In this document: positions 21,566 to 33,306 of the stretch, one piece after another
Position numbering within the stretch: position 1 is the first letter of the stretch
How the letters are laid out: each line of letters starts with the position of its first letter
NCBI RefSeq assembly: GCF_003573695.1
Contig: NC_039362.1
Span: forward strand, 195,606,827-195,670,826
Direction: 5' to 3'
Origin: Papaver somniferum
Lineage: Eukaryota; Streptophyta; Magnoliopsida; Ranunculales; Papaveraceae
DNA: 64,000 bases
The notes under the pieces: generated by a model
What the model saw: only the letters and a program-made list of their open reading frames with translations
Database searches by the model: none
What the model was told of the DNA's origin: nothing
Made by a program: the position numbers and the translations under genes

Positions 21566-23531
21566 TGGTGTGGAAATGGGGTTGCACACAAAACTTGCAA
21601 GTATACAAGGTCAAGTTTTATAATATAGGGATAAGAAAGGGATCAGTCCACAGGGAGTAGGAGTGCTTAAAAGTTTAACCTAAGCTGTCAATGAAGGAAG
21701 CAAACAATATGGCAGTGAGCAGTGATGGATGAAGGCAGATACAAAGAACTAAAACAGTTAACACAAGATGGCAGCACATCAAGGATTAGATGGCAGATGA
21801 TATAAAATAACAATGGCAGGGAACCAAGGCTGTAAGCCAAGGGCAGGAGTGAGTTTGTGCACTGACTTCAGTGCACACAGCTTCAAAATGCAAGAAAAAC
21901 AGGCAAGGAAATAAACTGAACTGAAAGCACAACAGAACTGAAATTGAGTGACTGAAATATGGATTGTGGCTAAGCTAAGGCTTAGTATCTACCTTGTGTC
22001 CTAATCAAACAACATATTTCTAGGTTGAGTTAAAAATCCTATGCATACATCTAGAATGGGAGGAAAACTAACTTGCTCACTAGTTTGCCCCTAGCATTGA
22101 CTGTCTTTTGACAGAACAATCAATCACAGGCACTAAGAGCATTAGTCTCTTCCCATTGCTCAAGAAAAACAGGGCAAGGAGTTAACTATCTAGCAACATG
22201 TCAATTGACAGTGCATAAGGCTTCAACTGAGCCTCAGCTTAAAGCAGTTTAGCTCATGCTAAACATGTGAATAGCAATAACATTCATTATATATGATGAA
22301 TTCAACACAATATCCAACATTGAAGATAAAAATCAAAACATCATATAACATTCACTATCAACTGTCATGCAATAACTGAAATTGAAATTGCAAAAATAAA
22401 TTTTCTTTTATTTTCTACTGGCTAGTCCAGAGATCCTGCTTAACATCACTAGAGACATCAATTTATACCCCATTACACATTTAGGGTTTTCCCCCAATTT
22501 TCCCCCAAAACAGTAGAACTAGGGTTTGGTGAAACTCACCTAATTCGTTGGAATTGATCGCATGCATGCTATCCCAATCTTCTTCTGACTCTACTGCTGC
22601 TTTCTCAAGCTCCAATTACTCTACTAACTCAACCTAATTCATCAATTTTTCTTCTAGGTTTTCAGAGAAAGATGAGAAGAGAAATTAGTGAATTAGATAG
22701 GTAGAGGGGTAGGGGATTGATGGGAGAAGGATGGGTGTGGTTGGTTTGGGTAGTTGAGGCAGGTGAGGTGGTGGTTGCGAAGGCAGAGCAGGTGGAGAAG
22801 ATGGTGGTGGTCTGCAACAGGCATGGAGGGGGAGAGGTCGATGGAAGAAGGAGAAGGGGGTGTTTGGTAGGGGTATATGGCTCGGATGTTAGGGTGTTGG
22901 GCAGTTGCAGCGAGTGAAGATGTTATGCGATCTGGGCCGTAGGATGTGAAGATGGTAGGTAGATCTGACGGCGATGCGGAGGTAAGCGAGTAGCGACCGT
23001 CGGATGAAGTGATACAACAAAACTAACGGCACTTGATGGAGTTAGGAACTGTAGTGAAAAGCGGATGTATCAAACTTTGATGCACAACAAGGGGGCGACC
23101 GTAGGATGACTCTGAAATCAATCTGACGGCTGAAGACGCAAGCGGGTATGGATTTGGGTTTTAGAATTTTGGGTATAGAATATGGGTTTGGGAAATGAGT
23201 TTGGGCTTGGAAAATCTTGAGCCCACTTCTTCTTTAAGAACAAATCTCTTCTTCAAGCCCATTTCTACCCTTTTTGGTCTTCCGCACATCATTCTTCACG
23301 GCTTCCTTGCGTAATTCCTCCTGGCTTTTCACTACTTTTCTGCTCTATTCCGCTCCGCAATTCATCCAGACTTTATTTATTACCTAAAAATATACAATTA
23401 AGTAAGAAAAATATTTATTCTTGAAAACAATGAAAATACAGAATATGGGATAAAATGTAGAATTACTGCACAAAAGATGAGTTAAATGCCAACAAAAAGG
23501 GATAGATATATACATTATTTGGCACTCATCA
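21566..23531 (-). repeat. Element C 3' LTR
   Basis: Minus-strand LTR beginning TGATGAGTGCC at 23531 and ending CCACACCA at 21566. The first ~300 bases closely resemble the element A LTR; the middle differs. Long open frames inside (such as 22717-22917) recur in the other copy and are not supported as genes. Confidence 0.93.
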
Positions 23532-24998
23532 AATACCCCCAAACCTGAATTTTACTTGTCCTCAAGTAAAACAAAACTAAGGAAATCCTAACTATACCAC
23601 TGTCGCTGGTCTCTCGAATGCATTTAGCGTATGCACTAAGCCTTTTAAACCACTAAGTGTCCCTAGTGGACGAGTTGAAGTCTCGTGAAGGTTTGCTTAG
23701 AACGTACCTACAAAGTTCTAGGTCAAAATATAAGCTCAGATTCCATCAAATGTGACATGTGCAAGACAGTTTAAGCTCACAGCAAAATGGAGATGTCAAT
23801 CTAGCTATGTAAGGCACAATCCTAGCACTGATAACAAATAAAGACATGTGATAAGAGTGTAAAGTGTATTTACACATGTGTAAAGAAAGATCTGAAGTTA
23901 TGACTACTAATCACCAAGAGATAGTTTCTCAGGCTAAGAACCAAGGTCGAAATCTAGCTAGCTGTCCGGACTTTACGAGAATTGTGAATGAGTTGGAGGT
24001 ATTTCACAATTACTCGCGTTGTACATCAATGGCATACAACCTCCTTGCTTATTACAATGAAACAACAAAATGACTATTTACATGACTCTTATTTACATTG
24101 ACTACTCTCTTTTTATTTTTGGAACAAGAGAGAATGGAATTGATAAATACTTGATTTTTTTTTTTTTTTTGAGAAGGAAACACTTTTGATACATATACAA
24201 AAGGAAACAAAAGATTACATGACACTTTGCAAGAGGTAGCCCTTTTTGATGCACCCAGTTAAATTCGATGGTTGTTTTTCTTAATGTAACCTCCACCTTC
24301 TATCCCAACCAACCAGAGAACAAGCTAGTCAAGTTTCGTTCAGTATTCTAAAGTGATTGGCAATCGTAACTTCCTATCAAACACCTTGAAGATCGAGGCC
24401 ATACATGTATTGGTAGATCGTGCGCGTGCAAATTTCTTATCACTATGTGAATTGTGCTAGAATCAGGGTGCCTAAATATCTAGACTAAGACTCCTAATAA
24501 TTACATATTTGCACAAGAGTCAACATTTCAAGGTAAATGAGCTCCATTTTTATGTTTTTTCATTTTTTTGAATTTTTTCGATTTTTTCAAAAGAAGAAGG
24601 AGTTCGTTTTCAATTATAGCATATTATCATGGTATCTACTCTATACCCCCAAACCTAAACTAAACATTGTCCTCAATGTTTCAAAATATGGAAAGAATTA
24701 TAAAACAATATATGAAGAGGAACATGCTGAGTAGAGTAAAAGGAGAGAGAATACCCGATTGTACGGCGAAAGCTCCGTTATTTCAAGGCAAAAATCCATC
24801 ATATTAGGAGTCACAATGGATGAGCACAAAATATATACAAAAGGAAATTTAACTAACACATTATCTACAAGAAAATTTGGTTTTTAATGGGATTGGACTT
24901 TTTGGAAAAAATTTGGTTTTGTTGGAAAAAGACAAATTTTGGTTTTTAGGGAAAGATTTGGAAAACTTTTTGGTTATTTAGGGAAAGAGTGGACCAGT
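23532..24998 (-). other. Element C 3' untranslated region and polypurine tract
   Basis: Non-coding, homologous to 9119-10533 of element A in inverted orientation. The polypurine tract CAGGTTTGGGGGTATT (minus) occupies 23532-23547, and a second tract TTTAGGTTTGGGGGTAT lies near 24645-24660. A poly(T) run lies at about 24155-24170. Confidence 0.75.
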
Positions 24999-26681
24999 TT
25001 AGTCCACATAGACTGGGTCCTCCAGGTTGGTTGTTTCAATGTCGGGTGGGAATGGCTCAAGGAATGGTTTTAATCTCTGCCCATTGACTTTGAAAACGTT
25101 CTTGTTGGAAACATCCTCCAGCTCTACAGCTTCATGAGGAAAAACTGTGCGTACTAGGTACGGACCCTTCCATCTGGAACACAGTTTTCCTGGAAAAAGA
25201 TGTAATCGGGAGTCATACAGCAAGACTTTCTGACCAGGAATGAAGGATTTGCGTAGAATACGCTTGTCATGAAATATCTTCATCTTATGCTTATATAACC
25301 TGGCACTGTCATAAGCCTCATTTCTCAATTCTTCCAACTCGTTGAGTTGAAGTTTCCGTTGAATTCCAGCTTCGTCCAGAGAAAAGTTCAGTTGCTTAAT
25401 TGCCCAATAAGCTCGATGTTCTAACTCCACAGGAAGATGGCACGGCTTTCCATACACTAAACGATAGGGGGACATGCCAATTGGTGTCTTATACGCTGTT
25501 CTATAGGCCCACAAAGCATCATTCAATCTTATTGACCAATCTTTCCTAGACGGGTTAACCGTCTTTTCTAGAATGTGCTTAATCTCCCTATTAGAAACTT
25601 CCACTTGTCCACTAGTCTGAGGGTGGTACGGAGTAGCAACCTTGTGAGTTATGCCATACTTGCGTACTAAAGACTCAAAGTACTTGTTACGAAAATGTGA
25701 ACCGCCGTCACTGATGATAGCTCTAGGGGTACCAAAACGTGAAAATATGTTCTCCTTTAGAAACGAAAGTACCACCTTGTGGTCATTTGTTCTGGTTTCT
25801 ATGGCTTCTACCCACTTAGAAACGTAATCAACTGCGACTAGGATGTACAACTTGCTGTCAGACATGGGAAATGGACCCATGAAGTCTATCCCCCAAACAT
25901 CGAAAATCTCCACAATCAAAATGGGGTTCAATGGCATCATGTTTATCCTTGAAATGCTTCCTAGTTTATGACAACGTTCACAGGCAACACGGTAATCATG
26001 GCAATCCTTGAACAATGATGGCCAATAGAATCCACACTGCAAGATCTTTGCAGCGGTTTTCTTGGCACTGAAATGGCCTCCACATGCTTGGTCATGACAG
26101 AAAGATATCACATCTTTCTGTTCGGTGTTGGGGACACATTTCCTAATGATTTGGTCTGGGCAGTACTTAAACAAATATGGGTCATCCCAAAGGAAATGTT
26201 TAACTTCAGCCAAGAATTTAGAGCGGTCTTGTCTCGACCAACGTGAGGGCATCCTACCTGCAGCGAGGTAGTTAACAATATCAGCAAACCAAGGAAGGTC
26301 TGAGATAGACATCAGTTGTTCATATGGGAATGATTCTCTAATCAGCTCAAATTCATCAATAGACTCTAAAGTTAATCTAGACAAATGATCAGCAACCACA
26401 TTCTCACAACCTTTCTTATCACGGATTTCGAGATCGAATTCCTGTAATAATAGTATCCATCGAATAAGGCGAGCTTTAGCATCCTTCTTGGAAAGAAGAT
26501 ACTTCAAAGCCGCATGGTCTGTGTATATGATGATCTTAGACCCTATCAGATAAGATCTAAACTTGTCTAATGCGAAAACGACGGCAAGCAATTCCTTCTC
26601 GGTAGTTGAATAATTGAGTTGGGAATCATTAAGGGTTTTGCTAGCATAGTATATCACATAGTATATCACATATGCTAGCAT
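24999..26681 (-). pseudogene. Element C RNase H (partial) and integrase
   Basis: 560 codons, open. Residues 11-100 are the RNase H after its first strand: [25 protein letters not shown] (Glu 30 region), [11 protein letters not shown] (Asp 55) and VVADHLSRL (Asp 98). The first catalytic Asp segment is deleted. The integrase has an HHCC zinc-binding region (His 196, His 203, Cys 234, Cys 237) and catalytic WGIDFMGPF (Asp 266), ISDGGSHF (Asp 325) and SGQVEVSN (Glu 361). The Athila-type C-terminal domain follows ([26 protein letters not shown]). No chromodomain. The first ~10 residues come from filler DNA at the deletion junction. Confidence 0.88.
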
Positions 26682-27300
26682 AGTTGGGCATCTCCTTCAC
26701 AGAGCAAGGTTGTGGTAGATGTTGAATGAGGTCAACTTTAGCTTTATCCACTTCAATTCCTTTTTCTGAGATGATGTGTCCTAGAACTATTCCTGAATTC
26801 ACCAGAAAATGGCATTTTTCCCAATTTAGAACAAGGTTCTTTTCTTTACATCTGGATATCACGAGGGCAAGATGCTTCAAACATTCGTCAAACGAGGAAC
26901 CAAAAACAGATAAATCATCCATAAAGATCTCGAGAAAACTATCTATCATGTCAGAAAAAATGCTCATCATGCAACGCTGAAAAGTAGCAGGTGCATTACA
27001 CAACCCGAAGGGCATACGTCTATAAGCAAACGTCCCAAATGGACACGTGAATGTAGTTTTTTCCTGATCTTCCGGAGCAATGTGAATTTGGTTATAACCG
27101 GAAAAGCCATCTAGAAAACAGTAGTGACTGTGTCCAGACACACGTTCTAGCATTTGGTCAATGAAAGGGAGCGGGAAGTGATCTTCCTTGTTACTTGTTC
27201 AACTTCCTGTAGTCGATGCATACTCGCCATCCTGTGGTTGTACGAGTAGGGACTAACATCTTGTCGTTCTGAACTACAGTAATGCCTGACTTCTTAGGCA
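26641..27300 (-). pseudogene. Element C reverse transcriptase, frameshifted and 3'-truncated
   Basis: The open part (26641-27153) holds FLDGFSGYNQIHIAPEDQ, MPFGLCNAPATFQR and the catalytic IFMDDLSVFG (FMDD, residues 77-80), then VLGHIISEKGIEVDKAK. It stops after SVKEMPNY, where about 100 codons linking reverse transcriptase to RNase H are missing. Upstream, 27154-27300 encodes the first reverse transcriptase motifs (VQNDKMLVPTRTTTGWRVC, IDYRKLN) but only across several 1-base losses. Confidence 0.85.
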
Positions 27301-28208
27301 CAACTGAATGGGACTAACCCATTTGCTATCGGGATTGGGTATATGATACCCGCATCAAGTAGTTTCAGGATCTCTCCTTTGACTACATCTCTCATGTTAG
27401 GATTAAGTCTCCTTTGCATTTCCCTCGATGGTTTGGCATTCTCTTCAAGGTTAATGTGGTGCATGCAAATGGTGGGACTAATTCCTTTGAGATCTGAGAT
27501 GGTCCATCCTAAGGCCTCTTTGTGTTCCTTAAGTACTTCTAAAAGCTTACTTTCCTGTTCCGTGTCTAAACATGATGAAATAATGACGGGTAAAGTATCA
27601 GAAGAACCTAGGAATGCGTACTTCAACGTACTAGGAAATGTTTTCAATTCAAGCTTGGGTGGCTCAACAATGGATGGAATAAGCTTGGAATCAGAGAGTA
27701 AGGGTGGTTCCACTTTATATTTCCTTTCAGTGATGTCCATTTGAGGTACAGATTCGAGCAGAGATAGGACGTCACTACAGTATGCATCATCATAGGAATC
27801 TGGGTTAAAGTTCTCCATACATGCTTGAAAGGGGTCGACGGATAGAATGTTAGTCAATGAATCTTGCATTAATCCTTCAATCATATTAACTTCATGCACA
27901 TCATCATCATCAAGATTCACAGGTTGTTGACTAATATCGAACACATTCAATTCTACCGTCATGTTACCAAAAGACAGTTTCAACACTCCATTACGACAAT
28001 TAATGATCGCGTTGGACGTAGCCAAGAAAGGACGTCCTAAGATGACAGGAATGTGACAGTCTGGGTTTTGTACAGGTTGAGTGTCTAAGACAATGAAGTC
28101 TACGGGAAAATAGAATTTGTCAACCTTGATCAAAACGTCTTCGACCACTCCACGAGGAATCTTGACAGATCGGTCTGCCAGTTGTAGAGTGATAGATGTT
28201 GGTTTCAA
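27294..28208 (-). pseudogene. Element C protease C-terminal part and linker to reverse transcriptase
   Basis: 304 codons. The start (SITLQLADRSVKIPRGVVED, FPVDFIVLD, PVILGRPFLATSNAIINCR) is the second half of the Athila-type aspartic protease. The acidic linker follows, then the beginning of reverse transcriptase (LKGISPTICMHHINLEENAK). It is out of frame with gag because of a GGGGA duplication at about 28211-28220; the catalytic Asp lies at the end of the gag frame. Confidence 0.85.
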
Positions 28209-30163
28209 CTCCCCTCCCCAAGACCTAACTGCTCATAAACAGAATATGGCAGTAGGTTAACACTTGCACCTAGGTCTAATAACGCTTTATTGACCGTGTG
28301 TTCTCCTATAGTGCAAGAAATTGTTGGACATCCTGGATCCCTAAACTTGGGTGGAGTTTTGTTCAGAATGATGGAACTCACCTGCTCAGCTAAGAAAGCA
28401 CGTTTGTGCACATTGAGCTTGCGCTTTTGAGTACACAAGTCTTTGAGGAATTTGGCATAAGCAGGGATTTGCTTGATTGCTTCAAGAAAAGGAATGTTGA
28501 TGTTGACTCTCTTGAACAGATCTAACATCTCATTGTAATGGGTACTTTTCTGTTGATAGATCAATCTTTGAGGAAATGGGGCAACAGGAGAATGAGTTGG
28601 CAAAGGGACATTCACAGCAGTAGAATTGTCAGGCTTTCCAACTTGCTCAGATTCTTTGGTTTTCTGGGGTTGTGGAGACAGCGTGGAATTTGTATCAGAT
28701 TCATTAGGTTCGCCCACGTTGTTCTCGATGACTTTACCACTTCGGAGGGTGGTAATGGCATGGACTTGATCGGGTGAGGTTTCAGTGCAGGATGTTGTGC
28801 CTGTTTGAAATATCCTCTTTGGATTTTGTTGGGGTTGGCTCGGAAGTTTACCCTTTTCTCTCTCACACATTTGATCCATCTTTTGATCTAGATTTTTCTG
28901 ACTTTGCATCAAACTCTGGAACATTTCCTCCAGGGTGGATAATCTCTTGTCGGTATTGTGTTGAGGATATGATTGTTGTTGAGGGTTTCTCGGGTGTTGA
29001 TAACCTTGATTGTTCTGATATCCCTGATTGTTTTGATAGCTCTGATTAGGTTGAGATGGTCCTCCCTGAGTGGGTCCTTTTGACCATGAAAAGTTAGGGT
29101 GGTTTCTCCATCCTGGATTGTAGGTCTGCGAATAGGGGTTATGTTCTTGTTTTTGAAACATGGCATGTGCCTGTTCAAGCCTAGATTCCTGGACTGCAAG
29201 CAAATCGGGACAATTTTGGAATTGATGGTTGGGATCGTTACAAGCGGCACATACAGCCGAAGCGACATGTTCTCGGAGAGAAGTGGTGGAAGGTTTTGAA
29301 TTTTTATGTAGTTCTAACTCTTCTAATCTCCTAACTATTGATGCCATGTTTGCTCTTCCCTCGAAATCCGCTTCAATCCTAAAAGCCTTTGCTTCGGATG
29401 TAGTCTTTCTGGGTTCACGGATGGATTCCCACTGTTGCGTCTTTTCAGCTACTTCAATCAAGAAGTCCCAAGACGCATCAGCAGTTTTGTCTACGAATAG
29501 ACCATTACACATCGACTCAACCGTTGTTCGGGTGGACACATCTAGACCTTCATACAAAATTTGCACAAGTCTCCATTTTTCAAAACCATGATGGGGACAT
29601 TGGAGCAATAATTCATTGAATCTCTCCAAGTATCTAGCTAAGGTCTCACCTTCTAATTGCACAAAGCTATTCAGACTTTGACGAATTGTCGCAGTCTTGT
29701 GATTCGGGAAAAACTTTTTGAAAAATTCCTTTATGAGGTCATCCCATGTCATGATGGATTGAGGCTGTAAAGCATAAAGCCAGGCCTTTGCTTTATCTTT
29801 CAGGGAGAAAGGAAAGAGCCTTAACTTTAGGGTTTCGTCGGACATTTGAGTGAAACGCAGAGTTCCACAAATTTCCTCGAATTCTCTCACGTGGTGGTAT
29901 GGGTTTTCATTCTCAACACCTCTAAAAATAGGAAGCATCTGTATTGTGCTTGATTTCAGCTCATAATGGCCATTAGCCTCGGGTAGCACAATACAAGAAG
30001 GTTGACTGGCTCTAGTTGGGTACATATAATCCTTGAGGGTACGGGGTTCTCCCATTGTTTCTGGTTGATCTGGACTGTCTTCCTCAGAACTTAGAATTTC
30101 GATAGGTTCGTCTGGGTTAATTTTAACAAGTCTGTTTATTTGGTCTCTGTAGGTCACAATCAT
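28205..30163 (-). CDS. Element C gag polyprotein with protease active site
   Basis: 652 codons from 30163; ATG 30055 (MGEPRTLKDYMYP) is a likelier start. The capsid part has MLPIFRGVENENPYHHVREF, KLRLFPFSLKDKAKAWL and a SLNSFVQLEGETLARYLERF block typical of the plant retrotransposon gag domain. A CCHC zinc knuckle follows (CAACNDPNHQFQNC), then a Gln/Asn/Tyr-rich repeat (NNQGYQNNQGYQ) and the protease active site LLDLGASVNLLPYSVYEQLG, with the Asp-Leu-Gly form usual in Athila elements. It packages element RNA into virus-like particles in the cytoplasm. The frame ends early at a junction frameshift (LGEGS). Confidence 0.88.
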   Translation of the reverse strand: MIVTYRDQINRLVKINPDEPIEILSSEEDSPDQPETMGEPRTLKDYMYPTRASQPSCIVLPEANGHYELKSSTIQMLPIFRGVENENPYHHVREFEEICGTLRFTQMSDETLKLRLFPFSLKDKAKAWLYALQPQSIMTWDDLIKEFFKKFFPNHKTATIRQSLNSFVQLEGETLARYLERFNELLLQCPHHGFEKWRLVQILYEGLDVSTRTTVESMCNGLFVDKTADASWDFLIEVAEKTQQWESIREPRKTTSEAKAFRIEADFEGRANMASIVRRLEELELHKNSKPSTTSLREHVASAVCAACNDPNHQFQNCPDLLAVQESRLEQAHAMFQKQEHNPYSQTYNPGWRNHPNFSWSKGPTQGGPSQPNQSYQNNQGYQNNQGYQHPRNPQQQSYPQHNTDKRLSTLEEMFQSLMQSQKNLDQKMDQMCEREKGKLPSQPQQNPKRIFQTGTTSCTETSPDQVHAITTLRSGKVIENNVGEPNESDTNSTLSPQPQKTKESEQVGKPDNSTAVNVPLPTHSPVAPFPQRLIYQQKSTHYNEMLDLFKRVNINIPFLEAIKQIPAYAKFLKDLCTQKRKLNVHKRAFLAEQVSSIILNKTPPKFRDPGCPTISCTIGEHTVNKALLDLGASVNLLPYSVYEQLGLGEGS

Positions 30164-31054
30164 GTCCTAGTAGGTACCTTAACCAACATGTTGGTCAGAC
30201 AGAGCAATCGGAAACAATTTGGCCCACAAGGGTTATGAAGATTTGGTTTTGAATGGGTGTTGGACTAACAAGGGATTTTGGTTTTTGGTTTAAAGTTGGG
30301 ATTTGGAAAATTTTTTGAACTAAACCTAGCATAAATTAGCACAACTCATAAAAGAAAATAAAAACAATAATAATAATTACAAGCCCATAAAAGAAAAATA
30401 AAAGAAAATAAAATAAAAATAAAATAAAAATAAAAATAATTATTACAAGCCCAAATTAAAAATAAATTAATTATTACATACCCAAATTGAATATTTAATG
30501 GGGCCCAAGTGGGTTACTCATGGTTTAGGCTTACTTGGTTAAGGAGGGAAGCCCAGTTAGGCTTTTGTTCCCTTTAGTTGCACAGCCCAGTTGGGCTTTA
30601 GGATCGTCCTAAGCAGCTCACGCTCAAGCCCAGCAACAGCAGTTGGGTTTAGCAGCCCAGCAGAAGCAACAGCAACGAAGCCCAGCTCACAGAAGACCAC
30701 GAGCCCAGCAACAAAAGAAGGCAGAGCCCAGCAGCACTTGGCAAGCCCAGTTCAGTTGAAGTTGGTGAAGCCCAGTTCAGAGAAGTACAAGCCCACCAGT
30801 AGAAGGCAGAGCCCAGCAGCAGCAGGTAGCAGCCCAGTTGCTTTGGCTTGGCAGCAGGCTTTGGCTTGGCAGCAGCAGCAGCAGCAACAGCAGCAGCTCA
30901 GGTTTCAGCAGCAGCAGCAGCTCAGGTGGCCTAGCAACACAGCTCTGCAGCAACACAGCTCTGCAGCAACTTAGACAACTCTGCAATGATCTTGACAGAG
31001 ATGCAATGGTAGATGAAAGACAGCAAGGAAAAGAAATTCAACACACAGCACCAC
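30164..31054 (-). other. Element C leader region
   Basis: Between PBS and gag on minus. Low complexity, CAG/CTG-rich (about 30850-30975) and AT-rich (30340-30480), with many GGGCTT-like repeats. No conserved protein seen. Open frames at 30591-30974 and 30777-30986 follow from CAG repeats. Confidence 0.6.
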
Positions 31055-31072
31055 TCCCCGGCAGCGGCGCCA
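31055..31072 (-). promoter_or_regulatory. Element C primer-binding site
   Basis: On minus TGGCGCCGCTGCCGGGGA, identical to element A and also 6 nt from its LTR. Confidence 0.85.
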
Positions 31073-31078
31073 AAAACT

Positions 31079-33044
31079 TGGTGTGGAAATGGGGTTGCAC
31101 ACAAAACTTGCAAGTATACAAGGTCAAGTTTTATAATATAGGGATAAGAAAGGGATCAGTCCACAGGGAGTAGGAGTGCTTAAAAGTTTAACCTAAGCTG
31201 TCAATGAAGGAAGCAAACAATATGGTAGTGAGCAGTGATGGATGAAGGCAGATACAAAGAACTAAAACAGTTAACACAAGATGGCAGCACATCAAGGATT
31301 AGATGGCAGATGATATAAAATAACAATGGCAGGGAACCAAGGCTGTAAGCCAAGGGCAGGAGTGAGTTTGTGCACTGACTTCAGTGCACACAGCTTCAAA
31401 ATGCAAGAAAAACAGGCAAGGAAATAAACTGAACTGAAAGCACAACAGAACTGAAATTGAGTGACTGAAATATGGATTGTGGCTAAGCTAAGGCTTAGTA
31501 TCTACCTTGTGTCCTAATCAAACAACATATTTCTAGGTTGAGTTAAAAATCCTATGCATACATCTAGAATGGGAGGAAAACTAACTTGCTCACTAGTTTG
31601 CCCCTAGCATTGACTGTCTTTTGACAGAACAATCAATCACAGGCACTAAGAGCATTAGTCTCTTCCCATTGCTCAAGCAAAACAGGGCAAGGAGTTAACT
31701 ATCTAGCAACATGTCAATTGACAGTGCATAAGGCTTCAACTGAGCCTCAACTTAAAGCAGTTTAGCTCATGCTAAACATGTGAATAGCAATAACATTCAT
31801 TATATATGATGAATTCAACACAATATCCAACATTGAAGATAAAAATCAAAACATCATATAACATTCACTATCAACTGTCATGCAATAACTGAAATTGAAA
31901 TTGCAAAAATAAATTTTCTTTTATTTTCTACTGGCTAGTCCAGAGATCCTGCTTAACATCACTAGAGACATCAATTTATACCCCATTACACATTTAGGGT
32001 TTTCCCCCAATTTTCCCCCAAAACAGTAGAACTAGGGTTTGGTGAAACTCACCTAATTCGTTGGAATTGATCGCATGCATGCTATCCCAATCTTCTTCTG
32101 ACTCTACTGCTGCTTTCTCACGCTCCAATTACTCTACTAACTCAACCTAATTCATCAATTTTTCTTCTAGGTTTTCAGAGAAAGATGAGAAGAGAAATTA
32201 GTGAATTAGATAGGTAGAGGGGTAGGGGATTGATGGGAGAAGGATCGGTGTGGTTGGTTTGGGTAGTTGAGGCAGGTGAGGTGGTGGTTGCGAAGGCAGA
32301 GCAGGTGGAGAAGATGGTGGTGGTCTGCAACAGGCATGGAGGGGGAGAGGTCGATGGAAGAAGGATAAGGGGGTGTTTGGTAGGGGTATATGGCTCGGAT
32401 GTTAGGGTGTTGGGCAGTTGCAGCGAGTGAAGATGTTATGCGATCTGGGCCGTAGGATGTGAAGATGGTAGGTAGATCTGACGGCGATGCGGAGGTAAGC
32501 GAGTAGCGACCGTCGGATGAAGTGATACAACAAAACTAACGGCACTTGATGGAGTTAGGAACTGTAGTGAAAAGCGGATGTATCAAACTTTGATGCACAA
32601 CAAGGGGGCGACCGTAGGATGACTCTGAGATCAATCTGACGGCTGAAGACGCAAGCGGGTATGGATTTGGGTTTTAGGCTTTTGGGTATAGAATATGGGT
32701 TTGGGAAATGAGTTTGGGCTTGGAAAATCTTGAGCCCACTTCTTCTTTAAGAACAAATCTCTTCTTCAAGCCCATTTCTACCCTTTTTGGTCTTCCGCAC
32801 ATCATTCTTCACGGCTTCCTTGCGTAATTCCTCCTGGCTTTTCACTACTTTTCTGCTCTATTCCGCTCCGCAATTCATCCAGACTTTATTTATTACCTAA
32901 AAATATACAATTAAGTAAGAAAAATATTTATTCTTGAAAACAATGAAAATACAGAATATGGGATAAAATGTAGAATTACTGCACAAAAGATGAGTTAAAT
33001 GCCAACAAAAAGGGATAGATATATACATTATTTGGAACTCATCA
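31079..33044 (-). repeat. Element C 5' LTR
   Basis: Minus-strand LTR, 1966 bp, same length as the 3' copy. Ends at 33044 next to the TSD ATTAT (33045-33049). Confidence 0.93.
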
Positions 33045-33306
33045 ATTATCAGGGAAGATTATCCTGAGAATATAATAAACGTGTCAAAGTATGCGAATTC
33101 CAACCAGGAGATTTAGTTCTACGAGAGACACCAATATATCAGCGAGAAAATGGTGGAAAATTAGCGAAAAATGGGATGGACCTTACATCATTAAGGAGAT
33201 AGTTGGAACATGAGCTTATAAATTAATGGATCCAGAAGGTAGAGATGTTGGTCATAGACTTGACAGACCATGGAAAATGTTGTACTTAAAAAGATATTAT
33301 CCGTAA
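33045..33306 (+). pseudogene. Element B integrase C-terminal part, downstream of element C
   Basis: Continues the integrase of B after the ATTAT TSD: KRVKVCEFQPGDLVLRE, KLAKKWDGPYIIKEIVG, GHRLDRPWKMLYLKRYYP then a stop at 33304-33306. Two internal stops (one shortly after the junction, one after KEIVGT) show decay. This is the usual GPY/F-type integrase tail of Tat elements. Confidence 0.8.

Larger units (their letters stand above)
21566..33044 (-). mobile_element. Element C: Athila-like Ty3/gypsy retrotransposon with gag-pol, recent but defective
   Basis: Two LTRs of 1966 bp each (21566-23531 and 31079-33044) differ at about ten positions by eye. TSD ATTAT at 21561-21565 and 33045-33049. 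On minus: PBS TGGCGCCGCTGCCGGGGA, gag, protease, reverse transcriptase, RNase H, integrase, 3' UTR and purine tract. Gag and integrase are typical of Athila-group elements. Defects are a 5-bp duplication at the gag-protease junction, clustered 1-base losses in reverse transcriptase, and a deletion between reverse transcriptase and RNase H. It is inserted in the integrase gene of element B. Confidence 0.95.

Noticed and set aside
30591..30974. Gln/Ser-rich frames around CAG repeats in the element C leader
   Set aside because: Trinucleotide-repeat artefact between PBS and gag.
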